64,000 nucleotides of DNA from Lepidurus packardi (taxonomy: Eukaryota > Arthropoda > Branchiopoda > Notostraca > Triopsidae): the NCBI GenBank assembly GCA_023053545.1, contig JAKZAN010000088.1, forward strand, positions 62,001 to 126,000, read 5' to 3'. Below the pieces are notes generated by a model. That model was not told where the DNA came from, ran no database searches, and worked only from the letters and a program-made list of their open reading frames with translations. Positions within the stretch are counted from its first letter, which is position 1, and each line of letters opens with the position of its first letter. Shown piece after piece: positions 11,912-25,000 of this stretch. The position numbers were made by a program, and so were the translations under genes.

Positions 11912-14900
11912 GTCCGTAAGGAATTAATTCAGTCCGTAAGGAATTAATTCAGTCCGTAAGGAATTAATTCAGTCCGTAAGGAATAAGTTCATTTCGTAAG
12001 GAATTAATTAATTCCGTAAGGAATTAATTCAGTCCGTAAGGATTTAATTCAGTCCGTGAGGTATTAATTCAGTCCGTAATGAATTAATTCAGTCCGTAAT
12101 GAATTAATTCAGTCCGTAAGGAATTAATTAAGTCCGTAAGGAATTAATTAAGTCCGTAAGGAATTAATTCAGTCCGTAAGGAATTAATTCAGTCCGTAAG
12201 GATTTAATTCAGTCCGTAAGGTATTAATTCAGTCCGTAAGGAATTAATACAGTCCGTAAGGAATTAATTCAGTCCGTAAGGAATTAGTTTAGTCCGTAAG
12301 GAATTATTTCAGTCCGTAATTAATTCATTCATTCCTTACGGAATTAATTAAGTCCATAATGAATTAATTCAGTCCGTAAGGAATTAGTTCAGTCCGTAAG
12401 GAATTAATTAAATCCGTACGGAATTAATTCAGACCGTAAGGAATTAATTAATTACGTAAGGAATTAATTAAGTCCGTAAGAAATTAATTAAGTCCGTAAA
12501 GAATTAATTCAGTCCGTAAGGAATTAATTAAGTAAGTAAGGAATTAATTCAGTCCGTAAGGATTTAATTCAGTCCGTAAGGTATTAATTCAGTCCGTAAG
12601 GAATTAATTCAGTCCGTAAGGAATTAATTCAGTCCGTAAGGAATAACTTCAATACGTAAGGAAATAATTCAGTCCGTAATGGATTAATTAAGTGCGTAAT
12701 GAATTAATTCAGTCCGGATGAAATTAATTCAGTCCGTAAGGAATTAATTCAGTCCGTAAGGAATTCATTCAGTCCGTAAGGAATTAATTCAGTCAGTAAG
12801 GAATTAATTCAGTTCGTAAGGAATTAATTCAGTCCGTAAGGAATTAATAAAATCCGTACGGAATTAATTCAGACCGTAAGGAATTAATTAAGTACGCAAG
12901 GAATTAATTAATTCCGTAAGGAATTAATTAATTCCGTAAGGAATTAATTCAGTCCGTAAGGAATTCATTCAGTCCGTAAGTAGTTAATTCAGTAAGAAAG
13001 GAATTCAATAAATCCTAAAGAATTAATTCAGTCCGTAAGGAATTAATTCAGTCCGTAAGGAATTAATTCAGTCCGTAAGGAATTAATTCAGTCCGTAAGG
13101 AATTAATTCAGTTCGTAAGGAATTAATTCAGTCCGTAAGGAGTTATTTCAGTCCGTAATTAATTCATTCATTCCTTACGGAATTAATTAAGTCCATAATG
13201 AATTAATTCAGTCCATAAGGAATTAATTCAGTCCGTAAGGAATTAATTAAATCCGTACGGAATTAATTCAGACCGTAAGGAATTAATTAAATCCGTAAGG
13301 TATTAATTCAGTCCGTAAGGAATTAATTCAGTCCGTAAGGAATTAATTCAGCCGTAAGGAATTAATTCAGTCCGTAAGGAATTAATTCAGTCCGTAAGGA
13401 ATTAATTCAGTCCGTAAGGAATTAATTCAGTCCGTAAGGAATAAGTTCATTTCGTAAGGAATTAATTAATTCCGTAAGGAATTAATTCAGTCCGTAAGGA
13501 TTTAATTCAGTCCGTGAGGTATTAATTCAGTCCGTATTGAATTAATTCAGTCCGTAATGAATTAATTCAGTCCGTAAGGAAATAATTAAGTCCGTAAGGA
13601 ATTAATTAAGTCCGTAAGGAATTAATTCAGTCCGTAAGGATTTAATTCAGTCCGTAAGGTATTAATTCAGTCCGTAAGGAATTAATACAGTCCGTAAGGA
13701 ATTAATTCAGTCCGTAAGGAATTAATTTAGTCCGTAAGGAATTATTTCAGTATGTAATTAATTCATTCATTCCTTACGGAATTAATTAAGTCCATAATGA
13801 ATTAATTCAGTCCGTAAGGAATTAGTTCAGTCCGTAAGGAATTAATTAAATCCGTACGGAATTAATTCAGACCGTAAGGAATTAATTAAGTACGTAAGGA
13901 ATTAATTAAGTCCGTAAGGAATTAATTAAGTCCGTAAAGAATTAATTCAGTCCGTAAGTAGTTAATTCAGTAAGAAAGGAATTCAATAAATCCTAAAGAA
14001 TTAATTCAGTCCGTAAGGAATTAATTCAGTCCGTAATGAATTAATTCAGTCCGTAAGGAATTAATTCAGTCCGTAAGGAATTAATTCAGTTCGTAAGGAA
14101 TTAATTCAGTCCGTAAGGAGTTATTTCAGTCCGTAATTAATTCATTCATTCCTTACGGAATTAATTAAGTCCATAATGAATTAATTCAGCCCGTAAGGAA
14201 TTAATTCAGTCCGTAAGGAATTAATTAAATCCGTACGGAATTAATTCAGACCGTAAGGAATTAATTAAATCCGTAAGGTATTAATTCAGTCCGTAAGGAA
14301 TTAATTCAGTCCGTAAGGAATTAATTCAGTCCGTAAGGAATTAATTCAGTCCGTAAGGAATAAGTTCATTACGTAAGGAATTAATTCAGTCCGTACGGAA
14401 TTAATTAAAGAATTAATTTAGTCCGTAAGGAATTAATTCAGTCCGTAAGGAATTATTTCAGTCCGTAATTAATTAATTCATTCCTTAAGGGAATTAATTA
14501 AGTCCATAAGGAATTAATTCAGTCTGTAAGGATTTAATTAAGTCCGTAAGGAAATAATTCAGTCCGTAATGGATTAATTAAGTCCGTAATGAAATAATTC
14601 AGTAAGAAAGGAATTCAATCAATCCTAAAGAATTAATTCAGTCCGTAAGGAAATAATTCAGTCCGTAAGGAATTAATTCAGTCCGTAAGGAATTAATTCA
14701 GTCCGTAAGGAATTAATTCAGTCCGTAAGGAATTAATTTAGTCCGTAAGGAATTATTTCAGTCCGTAATTAATTCATTCATTCCTTACGGAATTAATTAA
14801 GTCCATAATGAATTAATTCAGTCCGTAAGGAATTAATTAAATCCGTACGGAATTAATTCAGACCGTAAGGAATTAATTAAGTACGTAAGGAATTAATTAA

Positions 14901-17500
14901 GTCCGTAAAGAATTAATTCCGTCCGTAAGGAATTAATTAGGTCCGTAAGGAATTAATTCAGTCCGTAAGGAATTAATTCAGTCCGTAATGAATTAATTCA
15001 GTCCGTAAGGAATTAATTAAGTCCGTAAGGAATTAATTCAGTCCGTAAGGATTTAATTCAGTCCGTGAGGTATTAATTCAGTCCGTAATGAATTAATTCA
15101 GTCCGTAATGAATTAATTCAGTCCGTAAGGAAATAATTAAGTCCGTAAGGAATTAATTCAGTCCGTAAGGAATTAATACAGTCCGTAAGGAATTAATTCA
15201 GTCCGTAATGGATTAATTAAGTGCGTAATGAATTAATTCAGTCCGGATGAAATTAATTCAGTCCGTAAGGAATTAATTAAGGAATTAAGGAATTAATTCA
15301 GTCCGTAAGGAATTAATTCAGTCCGTAAGGAATAACTTCAATACGTAAGGAAATAATTCAGTCCGTAATGGATTAATTAAGTGCGTAATGAATTAATTCA
15401 GTCCGGATGAAATTAATTCAGTCCGTAAGGAATTAATTAAGGAATTAAGGAATTAATTCAGTCCGTAAGGAATTAATTCAGTCCGTAAGGAATTCATTCA
15501 GTCCGTAAGGAATTAATTCAGTCAGTAAGGAATTAATTCAGTTCGTAAGGAATTAATTCAGTCCGTAAGGAATTAATAAAATCCGTACGGAATTAATTCA
15601 GTCCGTAAGGAATTAATTAAGTCCGTAAGGAATTAATTCAGTCCGTAAGGATTTAATTCAGTCCGTAAGGTATTAATTCAGTCCGTAAGGAATTATTACA
15701 GTCCGTAAGGAATTAATTCAGTCCGTAAGGAATTAATTTAGTCCGTAAGGAATTATTTCAGTCCGTAATTAATTCATTCATTCCTTACGGACTTAATTAA
15801 GTCCATAATGAATTAATTCAGTCCGTAAGGAATTAATTAAATCCGTACGGAATTAATTCAGACCGTAAGGAATTAATTAAGTACGTAAGGAATTAATTAA
15901 GTCCGTAAGGAATTAATTAAGTCCGTAAAGAATTAATTCCGTCCGTAAGGAATTAATTAGGTCCGTAAGGAATTAATTCAGTCCGTAAGGAATTAATTCA
16001 GTCCGTAATGAATTAATTCAGTCCGTAAGGAATTAATTAAGTCCGTAAGGAATTAATTCAGTCCGTAAGGATTTAATTCAGTCCGTGAGGTATTAATTCA
16101 GTCCGTAATGAATTAATTCAGTCCGTAATGAATTAATTCAGTCCGTAAGGAAATAATTAAGTCCGTAAGGAATTAATTCAGTCCGTAAGGAATTAATACA
16201 GTCCGTAAGGAATTAATTCAGTCCGTAATGGATTAATTAAGTGCGTAATGAATTAATTCAGTCCGGATGAAATTAATTCAGTCCGTAAGGAATTAATTAA
16301 GGAATTAAGGAATTAATTCAGTCCGTAAGGAATTAATTCAGTCCGTAAGGAATAACTTCAATACGTAAGGAAATAATTCAGTCCGTAATGGATTAATTAA
16401 GTGCGTAATGAATTAATTCAGTCCGGATGAAATTAATTCAGTCCGTAAGGAATTAATTAAGGAATTAAGGAATTAATTCAGTCCGTAAGGAATTAATTCA
16501 GTCCGTAAGGAATTCATTCAGTCCGTAAGGAATTAATTCAGTCAGTAAGGAATTAATTCAGTTCGTAAGGAATTAATTCAGTCCGTAAGGAATTAATAAA
16601 ATCCGTACGGAATTAATTCAGTCCGTAAGGAATTAATTAAGTCCGTAAGGAATTAATTCAGTCCGTAAGGATTTAATTCAGTCCGTAAGGTATTAATTCA
16701 GTCCGTAAGGAATTATTACAGTCCGTAAGGAATTAATTCAGTCCGTAAGGAATTAATTTAGTCCGTAAGGAATTATTTCAGTCCGTAATTAATTCATTCA
16801 TTCCTTACGGACTTAATTAAGTCCATAATGAATTAATTCAGTCCGTAAGGAATTAATTAAATCCGTACGGAATTAATTCAGACCGTAAGGAATTAATTAA
16901 GTACGTAAGGAATTAATTAAGTCCGTAAGGAATTAATTAAGTCCGTAAAGAATTAATTCCGTCCGTAAGGAATTAATTAGGTCCGTAAGGAATTAATTCA
17001 GTCCGTAAGGAATTAATTCAGTCCGTAATGAATTAATTCAGTCCGTAAGGAATTAATTAAGTCCGTAAGGAATTAATTCAGTCCGTAAGGATTTAATTCA
17101 GTCCGTGAGGTATTAATTCAGTCCGTAATGAATTAATTCAGTCCGTAATGAATTAATTCAGTCCGTAAGGAATTAATTAAGTCCGTAAGGAATTAATTCA
17201 GTCCGTAAGGAATTAATACAGTCCGTAAGGAATTAATTCAGTCCGTAATGGATTAATTAAGTGCGTAATGAATTAATTCAGTCCGGATGAAATTAATTCA
17301 GTCCGTAAGGAATTAATTAAGGAATTAAGGAATTAATTCAGTCCGTAAGGAATTAATTCAGTCCGTAAGGAATTAATTCAGTCTGTATGAAATTAATTCA
17401 GTCCGTAAGGAATTAATACAGTCCGTAAGGAATTAATTCAGTCCGTAATGGATTAATTAAGTGCGTAATGAATCAATTCAGTCCGGATGAAATTAATTCA
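11912..17500 (+). repeat. 5.6-kb tandem duplication, copy 1
   Basis: This block repeats at once downstream with an offset of 5,589 bp. Checked anchors are tttcgtaagg 11992/17581, the doublet end 13012/18601, a 19-bp monomer lacking one T (cagccgtaagg) 13349/18938, and gtccgtaatt 14461/20050. Private variants are shared, and the only substitution I noticed in the parts lined up is gtacgcaagg near 12,892 against gtacgtaagg at 18,481. Copy 1 holds one more 1,020-bp subrepeat than copy 2. High identity implies a recent event. Confidence 0.88.
14700..17340 (+). repeat. 1,020-bp higher-order repeat, about 2.6 copies
   Basis: Sequence from about 14,900 recurs at +1,020 bp (51 monomer lengths) and again at +2,040. 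In the parts aligned, 15,181-16,140 is base-for-base the same as 16,201-17,160. One difference is gtccgtaaggaaataatt at 16,141 against gtccgtaaggaattaatt at 17,161. The first copy lacks one monomer near 14,880 relative to 15,881. The unit contains the inverted-core variant, the CCGTCCG/AGGTCCG pair and the gtgcgtaatg/gtccggatga pair. The homologous stretch in the next duplication (20,300-21,930) has one unit fewer. Confidence 0.88.
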
Positions 17501-20500
17501 GTCCGTAAGGAATTAATTCAGTCCGTAAGGAATTAATTCAGTCCGTAAGGAATTAATTCAGTCCGTAAGGAATAAGTTCATTTCGTAAGGAATTAATTAA
17601 TTCCGTAAGGAATTAATTCAGTCCGTAAGGATTTAATTCAGTCCGTGAGGTATTAATTCAGTCCGTAATGAATTAATTCAGTCCGTAATGAATTAATTCA
17701 GTCCGTAAGGAATTAATTAAGTCCGTAAGGAATTAATTAAGTCCGTAAGGAATTAATTCAGTCCGTAAGGAATTAATTCAGTCCGTAAGGATTTAATTCA
17801 GTCCGTAAGGTATTAATTCAGTCCGTAAGGAATTAATACAGTCCGTAAGGAATTAATTCAGTCCGTAAGGAATTAGTTTAGTCCGTAAGGAATTATTTCA
17901 GTCCGTAATTAATTCATTCATTCCTTACGGAATTAATTAAGTCCATAATGAATTAATTCAGTCCGTAAGGAATTAGTTCAGTCCGTAAGGAATTAATTAA
18001 ATCCGTACGGAATTAATTCAGACCGTAAGGAATTAATTAATTACGTAAGGAATTAATTAAGTCCGTAAGAAATTAATTAAGTCCGTAAAGAATTAATTCA
18101 GTCCGTAAGGAATTAATTAAGTAAGTAAGGAATTAATTCAGTCCGTAAGGATTTAATTCAGTCCGTAAGGTATTAATTCAGTCCGTAAGGAATTAATTCA
18201 GTCCGTAAGGAATTAATTCAGTCCGTAAGGAATAACTTCAATACGTAAGGAAATAATTCAGTCCGTAATGGATTAATTAAGTGCGTAATGAATTAATTCA
18301 GTCCGGATGAAATTAATTCAGTCCGTAAGGAATTAATTCAGTCCGTAAGGAATTCATTCAGTCCGTAAGGAATTAATTCAGTCAGTAAGGAATTAATTCA
18401 GTTCGTAAGGAATTAATTCAGTCCGTAAGGAATTAATAAAATCCGTACGGAATTAATTCAGACCGTAAGGAATTAATTAAGTACGTAAGGAATTAATTAA
18501 TTCCGTAAGGAATTAATTAATTCCGTAAGGAATTAATTCAGTCCGTAAGGAATTCATTCAGTCCGTAAGTAGTTAATTCAGTAAGAAAGGAATTCAATAA
18601 ATCCTAAAGAATTAATTCAGTCCGTAAGGAATTAATTCAGTCCGTAAGGAATTAATTCAGTCCGTAAGGAATTAATTCAGTCCGTAAGGAATTAATTCAG
18701 TTCGTAAGGAATTAATTCAGTCCGTAAGGAGTTATTTCAGTCCGTAATTAATTCATTCATTCCTTACGGAATTAATTAAGTCCATAATGAATTAATTCAG
18801 TCCATAAGGAATTAATTCAGTCCGTAAGGAATTAATTAAATCCGTACGGAATTAATTCAGACCGTAAGGAATTAATTAAATCCGTAAGGTATTAATTCAG
18901 TCCGTAAGGAATTAATTCAGTCCGTAAGGAATTAATTCAGCCGTAAGGAATTAATTCAGTCCGTAAGGAATTAATTCAGTCCGTAAGGAATTAATTCAGT
19001 CCGTAAGGAATTAATTCAGTCCGTAAGGAATAAGTTCATTTCGTAAGGAATTAATTAATTCCGTAAGGAATTAATTCAGTCCGTAAGGATTTAATTCAGT
19101 CCGTGAGGTATTAATTCAGTCCGTATTGAATTAATTCAGTCCGTAATGAATTAATTCAGTCCGTAAGGAAATAATTAAGTCCGTAAGGAATTAATTAAGT
19201 CCGTAAGGAATTAATTCAGTCCGTAAGGATTTAATTCAGTCCGTAAGGTATTAATTCAGTCCGTAAGGAATTAATACAGTCCGTAAGGAATTAATTCAGT
19301 CCGTAAGGAATTAATTTAGTCCGTAAGGAATTATTTCAGTATGTAATTAATTCATTCATTCCTTACGGAATTAATTAAGTCCATAATGAATTAATTCAGT
19401 CCGTAAGGAATTAGTTCAGTCCGTAAGGAATTAATTAAATCCGTACGGAATTAATTCAGACCGTAAGGAATTAATTAAGTACGTAAGGAATTAATTAAGT
19501 CCGTAAGGAATTAATTAAGTCCGTAAAGAATTAATTCAGTCCGTAAGTAGTTAATTCAGTAAGAAAGGAATTCAATAAATCCTAAAGAATTAATTCAGTC
19601 CGTAAGGAATTAATTCAGTCCGTAATGAATTAATTCAGTCCGTAAGGAATTAATTCAGTCCGTAAGGAATTAATTCAGTTCGTAAGGAATTAATTCAGTC
19701 CGTAAGGAGTTATTTCAGTCCGTAATTAATTCATTCATTCCTTACGGAATTAATTAAGTCCATAATGAATTAATTCAGCCCGTAAGGAATTAATTCAGTC
19801 CGTAAGGAATTAATTAAATCCGTACGGAATTAATTCAGACCGTAAGGAATTAATTAAATCCGTAAGGTATTAATTCAGTCCGTAAGGAATTAATTCAGTC
19901 CGTAAGGAATTAATTCAGTCCGTAAGGAATTAATTCAGTCCGTAAGGAATAAGTTCATTACGTAAGGAATTAATTCAGTCCGTACGGAATTAATTAAAGA
20001 ATTAATTTAGTCCGTAAGGAATTAATTCAGTCCGTAAGGAATTATTTCAGTCCGTAATTAATTAATTCATTCCTTAAGGGAATTAATTAAGTCCATAAGG
20101 AATTAATTCAGTCTGTAAGGATTTAATTAAGTCCGTAAGGAAATAATTCAGTCCGTAATGGATTAATTAAGTCCGTAATGAAATAATTCAGTAAGAAAGG
20201 AATTCAATCAATCCTAAAGAATTAATTCAGTCCGTAAGGAAATAATTCAGTCCGTAAGGAATTAATTCAGTCCGTAAGGAATTAATTCAGTCCGTAAGGA
20301 ATTAATTCAGTCCGTAAGGAATTAATTTAGTCCGTAAGGAATTATTTCAGTCCGTAATTAATTCATTCATTCCTTACGGAATTAATTAAGTCCATAATGA
20401 ATTAATTCAGTCCGTAAGGAATTAATTAAATCCGTACGGAATTAATTCAGACCGTAAGGAATTAATTAAGTACGTAAGGAATTAATTAAGTCCGTAAAGA

Positions 20501-22087
20501 ATTAATTCCGTCCGTAAGGAATTAATTAGGTCCGTAAGGAATTAATTCAGTCCGTAAGGAATTAATTCAGTCCGTAATGAATTAATTCAGTCCGTAAGGA
20601 ATTAATTAAGTCCGTAAGGAATTAATTCAGTCCGTAAGGATTTAATTCAGTCCGTGAGGTATTAATTCAGTCCGTAATGAATTAATTCAGTCCGTAATGA
20701 ATTAATTCAGTCCGTAAGGAAATAATTAAGTCCGTAAGGAATTAATTCAGTCCGTAAGGAATTAATACAGTCCGTAAGGAATTAATTCAGTCCGTAATGG
20801 ATTAATTAAGTGCGTAATGAATTAATTCAGTCCGGATGAAATTAATTCAGTCCGTAAGGAATTAATTAAGGAATTAAGGAATTAATTCAGTCCGTAAGGA
20901 ATTAATTCAGTCCGTAAGGAATAACTTCAATACGTAAGGAAATAATTCAGTCCGTAATGGATTAATTAAGTGCGTAATGAATTAATTCAGTCCGGATGAA
21001 ATTAATTCAGTCCGTAAGGAATTAATTAAGGAATTAAGGAATTAATTCAGTCCGTAAGGAATTAATTCAGTCCGTAAGGAATTCATTCAGTCCGTAAGGA
21101 ATTAATTCAGTCAGTAAGGAATTAATTCAGTTCGTAAGGAATTAATTCAGTCCGTAAGGAATTAATAAAATCCGTACGGAATTAATTCAGTCCGTAAGGA
21201 ATTAATTAAGTCCGTAAGGAATTAATTCAGTCCGTAAGGATTTAATTCAGTCCGTAAGGTATTAATTCAGTCCGTAAGGAATTATTACAGTCCGTAAGGA
21301 ATTAATTCAGTCCGTAAGGAATTAATTTAGTCCGTAAGGAATTATTTCAGTCCGTAATTAATTCATTCATTCCTTACGGACTTAATTAAGTCCATAATGA
21401 ATTAATTCAGTCCGTAAGGAATTAATTAAATCCGTACGGAATTAATTCAGACCGTAAGGAATTAATTAAGTACGTAAGGAATTAATTAAGTCCGTAAGGA
21501 ATTAATTAAGTCCGTAAAGAATTAATTCCGTCCGTAAGGAATTAATTAGGTCCGTAAGGAATTAATTCAGTCCGTAAGGAATTAATTCAGTCCGTAATGA
21601 ATTAATTCAGTCCGTAAGGAATTAATTAAGTCCGTAAGGAATTAATTCAGTCCGTAAGGATTTAATTCAGTCCGTGAGGTATTAATTCAGTCCGTAATGA
21701 ATTAATTCAGTCCGTAATGAATTAATTCAGTCCGTAAGGAATTAATTAAGTCCGTAAGGAATTAATTCAGTCCGTAAGGAATTAATACAGTCCGTAAGGA
21801 ATTAATTCAGTCCGTAATGGATTAATTAAGTGCGTAATGAATTAATTCAGTCCGGATGAAATTAATTCAGTCCGTAAGGAATTAATTAAGGAATTAAGGA
21901 ATTAATTCAGTCCGTAAGGAATTAATTCAGTCCGTAAGGAATTAATTCAGTCTGTATGAAATTAATTCAGTCCGTAAGGAATTAATACAGTCCGTAAGGA
22001 ATTAATTCAGTCCGTAATGGATTAATTAAGTGCGTAATGAATCAATTCAGTCCGGATGAAATTAATTCAGTCCGTAAGGAATTAATT
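17501..22087 (+). repeat. 5.6-kb tandem duplication, copy 2 (one subrepeat shorter)
   Basis: This aligns to 11,912-17,518. The offset is 5,589 bp up to about 21,700 and 4,569 bp after that, so exactly one 1,020-bp unit is missing. It shares the rare gtctgtatgaaatt (17,381 and 21,950) and aatcaattcag (17,471 and 22,040) variants with copy 1. Identity breaks at about 22,088, where an AAGGAATT truncation follows in place of a full monomer. Confidence 0.87.
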
Positions 22088-25000
22088 AAGGAATTAAGGA
22101 ATTAATTCAGTCCGTAAGGAATTAATTCAGTCCGTAAGGAATTAATTCAGTCCGTAAGGAATAACTTCAATACGTAAGGAAATAATTCAGTCCGTAATGG
22201 ATTAATTAAGTGCGTAATGAATTAATTCAGTCCGGATGAAATTAATTCAGTCCGTAAGGAATTAATTAAGGAATTAAGGAATTAATTCAGTCCGTAAGGA
22301 ATTAATTCAGTCCGTAAGGAATTCATTCAGTCCGTAAGGAATTAATTCAGTCAGTAAGGAATTAATTCAGTTCGTAAGGAATTAATTCAGTCCGTAAGGA
22401 ATTAATAAAATCCGTACGGAATTAATTCAGACCGTAAGGAATTAATTAAGTACGTAAGGAATTAATTAATTCCGTAAGGAATTAATTCAGTCCGTAAGGA
22501 ATTAATTCAGTCCGAAATGAATTAATTGAGTCCGTATGAAATTAATTCAGTCCGTACGGAATTAATTAAAGAATTAATTTAGTCCGTAAGGAATTAATTC
22601 AGTCCGTAAGGAATTATTTCAGTCCGTAATTAATTAATTAATTCCTTAAGGGAATTAATTAAGTCCATAAGGAATTTATTCAGTCTGTAAGGATTTAATT
22701 AAGTCCGTAAGGAAATAATTCAGTCCGTAATGGATTAATTAAGTCCGTAATGAATTAATTCAGTAAGAAAGGAATTCAATCTATCCTAAAGAATTAATTC
22801 AGTCCGTAAGGAAATAATTCAGTCCGTAAGGAATTAATTCAGTCCGTAAGGAATTAATTCAGTCCGTGAGGAATTAATTCAGTCCGTAAGGAATTAATTT
22901 AGTCCGTAAGGAATTATTTCAGTCCGTAATTAATTCATTCATTCCTTACGGAATTAATTAAGTCCATAATGAATTAATTAAGTCCGTAAAGAATTAATTC
23001 CGTCCGTAAGGAATTAATTAGGTCCGTAAGGAATTAATTCAGTCCGTAAGGAATTAATTCAGTCCGTAATGAATTAATTCAGTCCGTAAGGAATTAATTA
23101 AGTCCGTAAGGAATTAATTCAGTCCGTAAGGATTTAATTCAGTCCGTGAGGTATTAATTCAGTCCGTAATGAATTAATTCAGTCCGTAATGAATTAATTC
23201 AGTCCGTAAGGAATTAATTAAGTCCGTAAGGAATTAATTAAGTCCGTAAGGAATTAATTCAGTCCGTAAGGATTTAATTCAGTCCGTAAGGTATTAATTC
23301 AGTCCGTAAGGAATTAATACAGTCCGTAAGGAATTAATTCAGTCCGTAAGGAATTAATTTAGTCCGTAAGGAATTATTTCAGTCCGTAATTAATTCATTC
23401 ATTCCTTACGGACTTAATTAAGTCCATAATGAATTAATTCAGTCCGTAAGGAATTAATTAAATCCGTACGGAATTAATTCAGACCGTAAGGAATTAATTA
23501 AGTACGTAAGGAATTAATTAGGTCCGTAAGGAATTAATTCAGTCCGTAAGGAATTAATTCAGTCCGTAATGAATTAATTCAGTCCGTAAGGAATTAATTA
23601 AGTCCGTAAGGAATTAATTAAGTCCGTAAGGATTTAATTCAGTCCGTGAGGTATTAATTCAGTCCGTAATGAATTAATTCAGTCCGTAATGAATTAATTC
23701 AGTCCGTAAGGAATTAATTAAGTCCGTAAGGAATTAATTCAGTCCGTAAGGAATTAATACAGTCCGTAAGGAATTAATTCAGTCCGTAATGGATTAATTA
23801 AGTGCGTAATGAATCAATTCAGTCCGGATGAAATTAATTCAGTCCGTAAGGAATTAATTAAGGAATTAAGGAATTAATTCAGTCCGTAAGGAATTAATTC
23901 AGTCCGTAAGGAATAACTTCAATACGTAAGGAAATAATTCAGTCCGTAATGGATTAATTAAGTGCGTAATGAATTGATTCAGTCCGGATGAAATTAATTC
24001 AGTCCGTAAGGAATTAATTAAGGAATTAAGGAATTAATTCAGTCCGTAAGGAATTAATTCAGTCCGTAAGGAATTCATTCAGTCCGTAAGGAATTAATTC
24101 AGTCAGTAAGGAATTAATTCAGTTCGTAAGGAATTAATTCAGTCCGTAAGGAATTAATAAAATCCGTACGGAATTAATTCAGACCGTAAGGAATTAATTA
24201 AGTACGTAAGGAATTAATTAATTCCGTAAGGAATTAATTCAGTCCGTAAGGAATTAATTCAGTCCGTAAGGAATTAATTCAGTCCGTAAGGAATTAATTC
24301 AGTCCGTAAGGAATTAATTCAGTTCGTAAGGAATTAATTCAGTCCGTAAGGAGTTATTTCCGTCCGTAATTAATTCATTCATTCCTTACGGAATTAATTA
24401 AGTCCATAATGAATTAATTCAGTCCGTAAGGAATTAATTCAGTCCGTAAGGAATTAATTAAATCCGTACGGAATTAATTCAGACCGTAAGGAATTAATTA
24501 AATCCGTAAGGTATTAATTCAGTCCGTAAGGAATTAATTCAGTCCGTAAGGAATTAATTCAGTCCGTAAGGAATTAATTCAGACCGTAAGGAATAAGTTC
24601 ATTACGTAAGGAATTAATTCAGTCCGTAATCGATTAATTAAGTCCGAAATGAATTAATTGAGTCCGTATGAAATTAATTCAGTCCGTACGGAATTAATTA
24701 AAGAATTAATTTAGTCCGTAAGGAATTAATTCAGTCCGTAAGGAATTATTTCAGTCCGTAATTAATTAATTAATTCCTTAAGGGAATTAATTAAGTCCAT
24801 AAGGAATTTATTCAGTCTGTAAGGATTTAATTAAGTCCGTAAGGAAATAATTCAGTCCGTAATGGATTAATTAAGTCCGTAATGAATTAATTCAGTAAGA
24901 AAGGAATTCAATCTATCCTAAAGAATTAATTCAGTCCGTAAGGAAATAATTCAGTCCGTAAGGAATTAATTCAGTCCGTAAGGAATTAATTCAGTCCGTA

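Larger units (their letters stand above)
4948..14350 (+). repeat. Domain C1: family-C monomer variants
   Basis: Recurrent marks are ggaataacttcaatacg, gtgcgtaatg, gtccggatga, gtaagtagttaatt, the 39-bp doublet ending caataaatcctaaag, and aataagttcatttcg followed by aattaattccg. Blocks of roughly 1-2 kb repeat in shuffled order (for example 8,150-9,180, 9,360-9,900 and 10,140-11,110). The 5.6-kb tandem duplication begins inside it at about 11,912. A second domain of the same type lies at 47,324-54,660. Nothing other than monomers is seen. Confidence 0.8.

Noticed and set aside
14463-14500. Array orientation switch suggested by ccttacgg and ccttaaggg strings
   Set aside because: Only the core of about 10 bp is inverted. 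Monomers on both sides keep the + orientation, so it is a local variant and not a strand switch.
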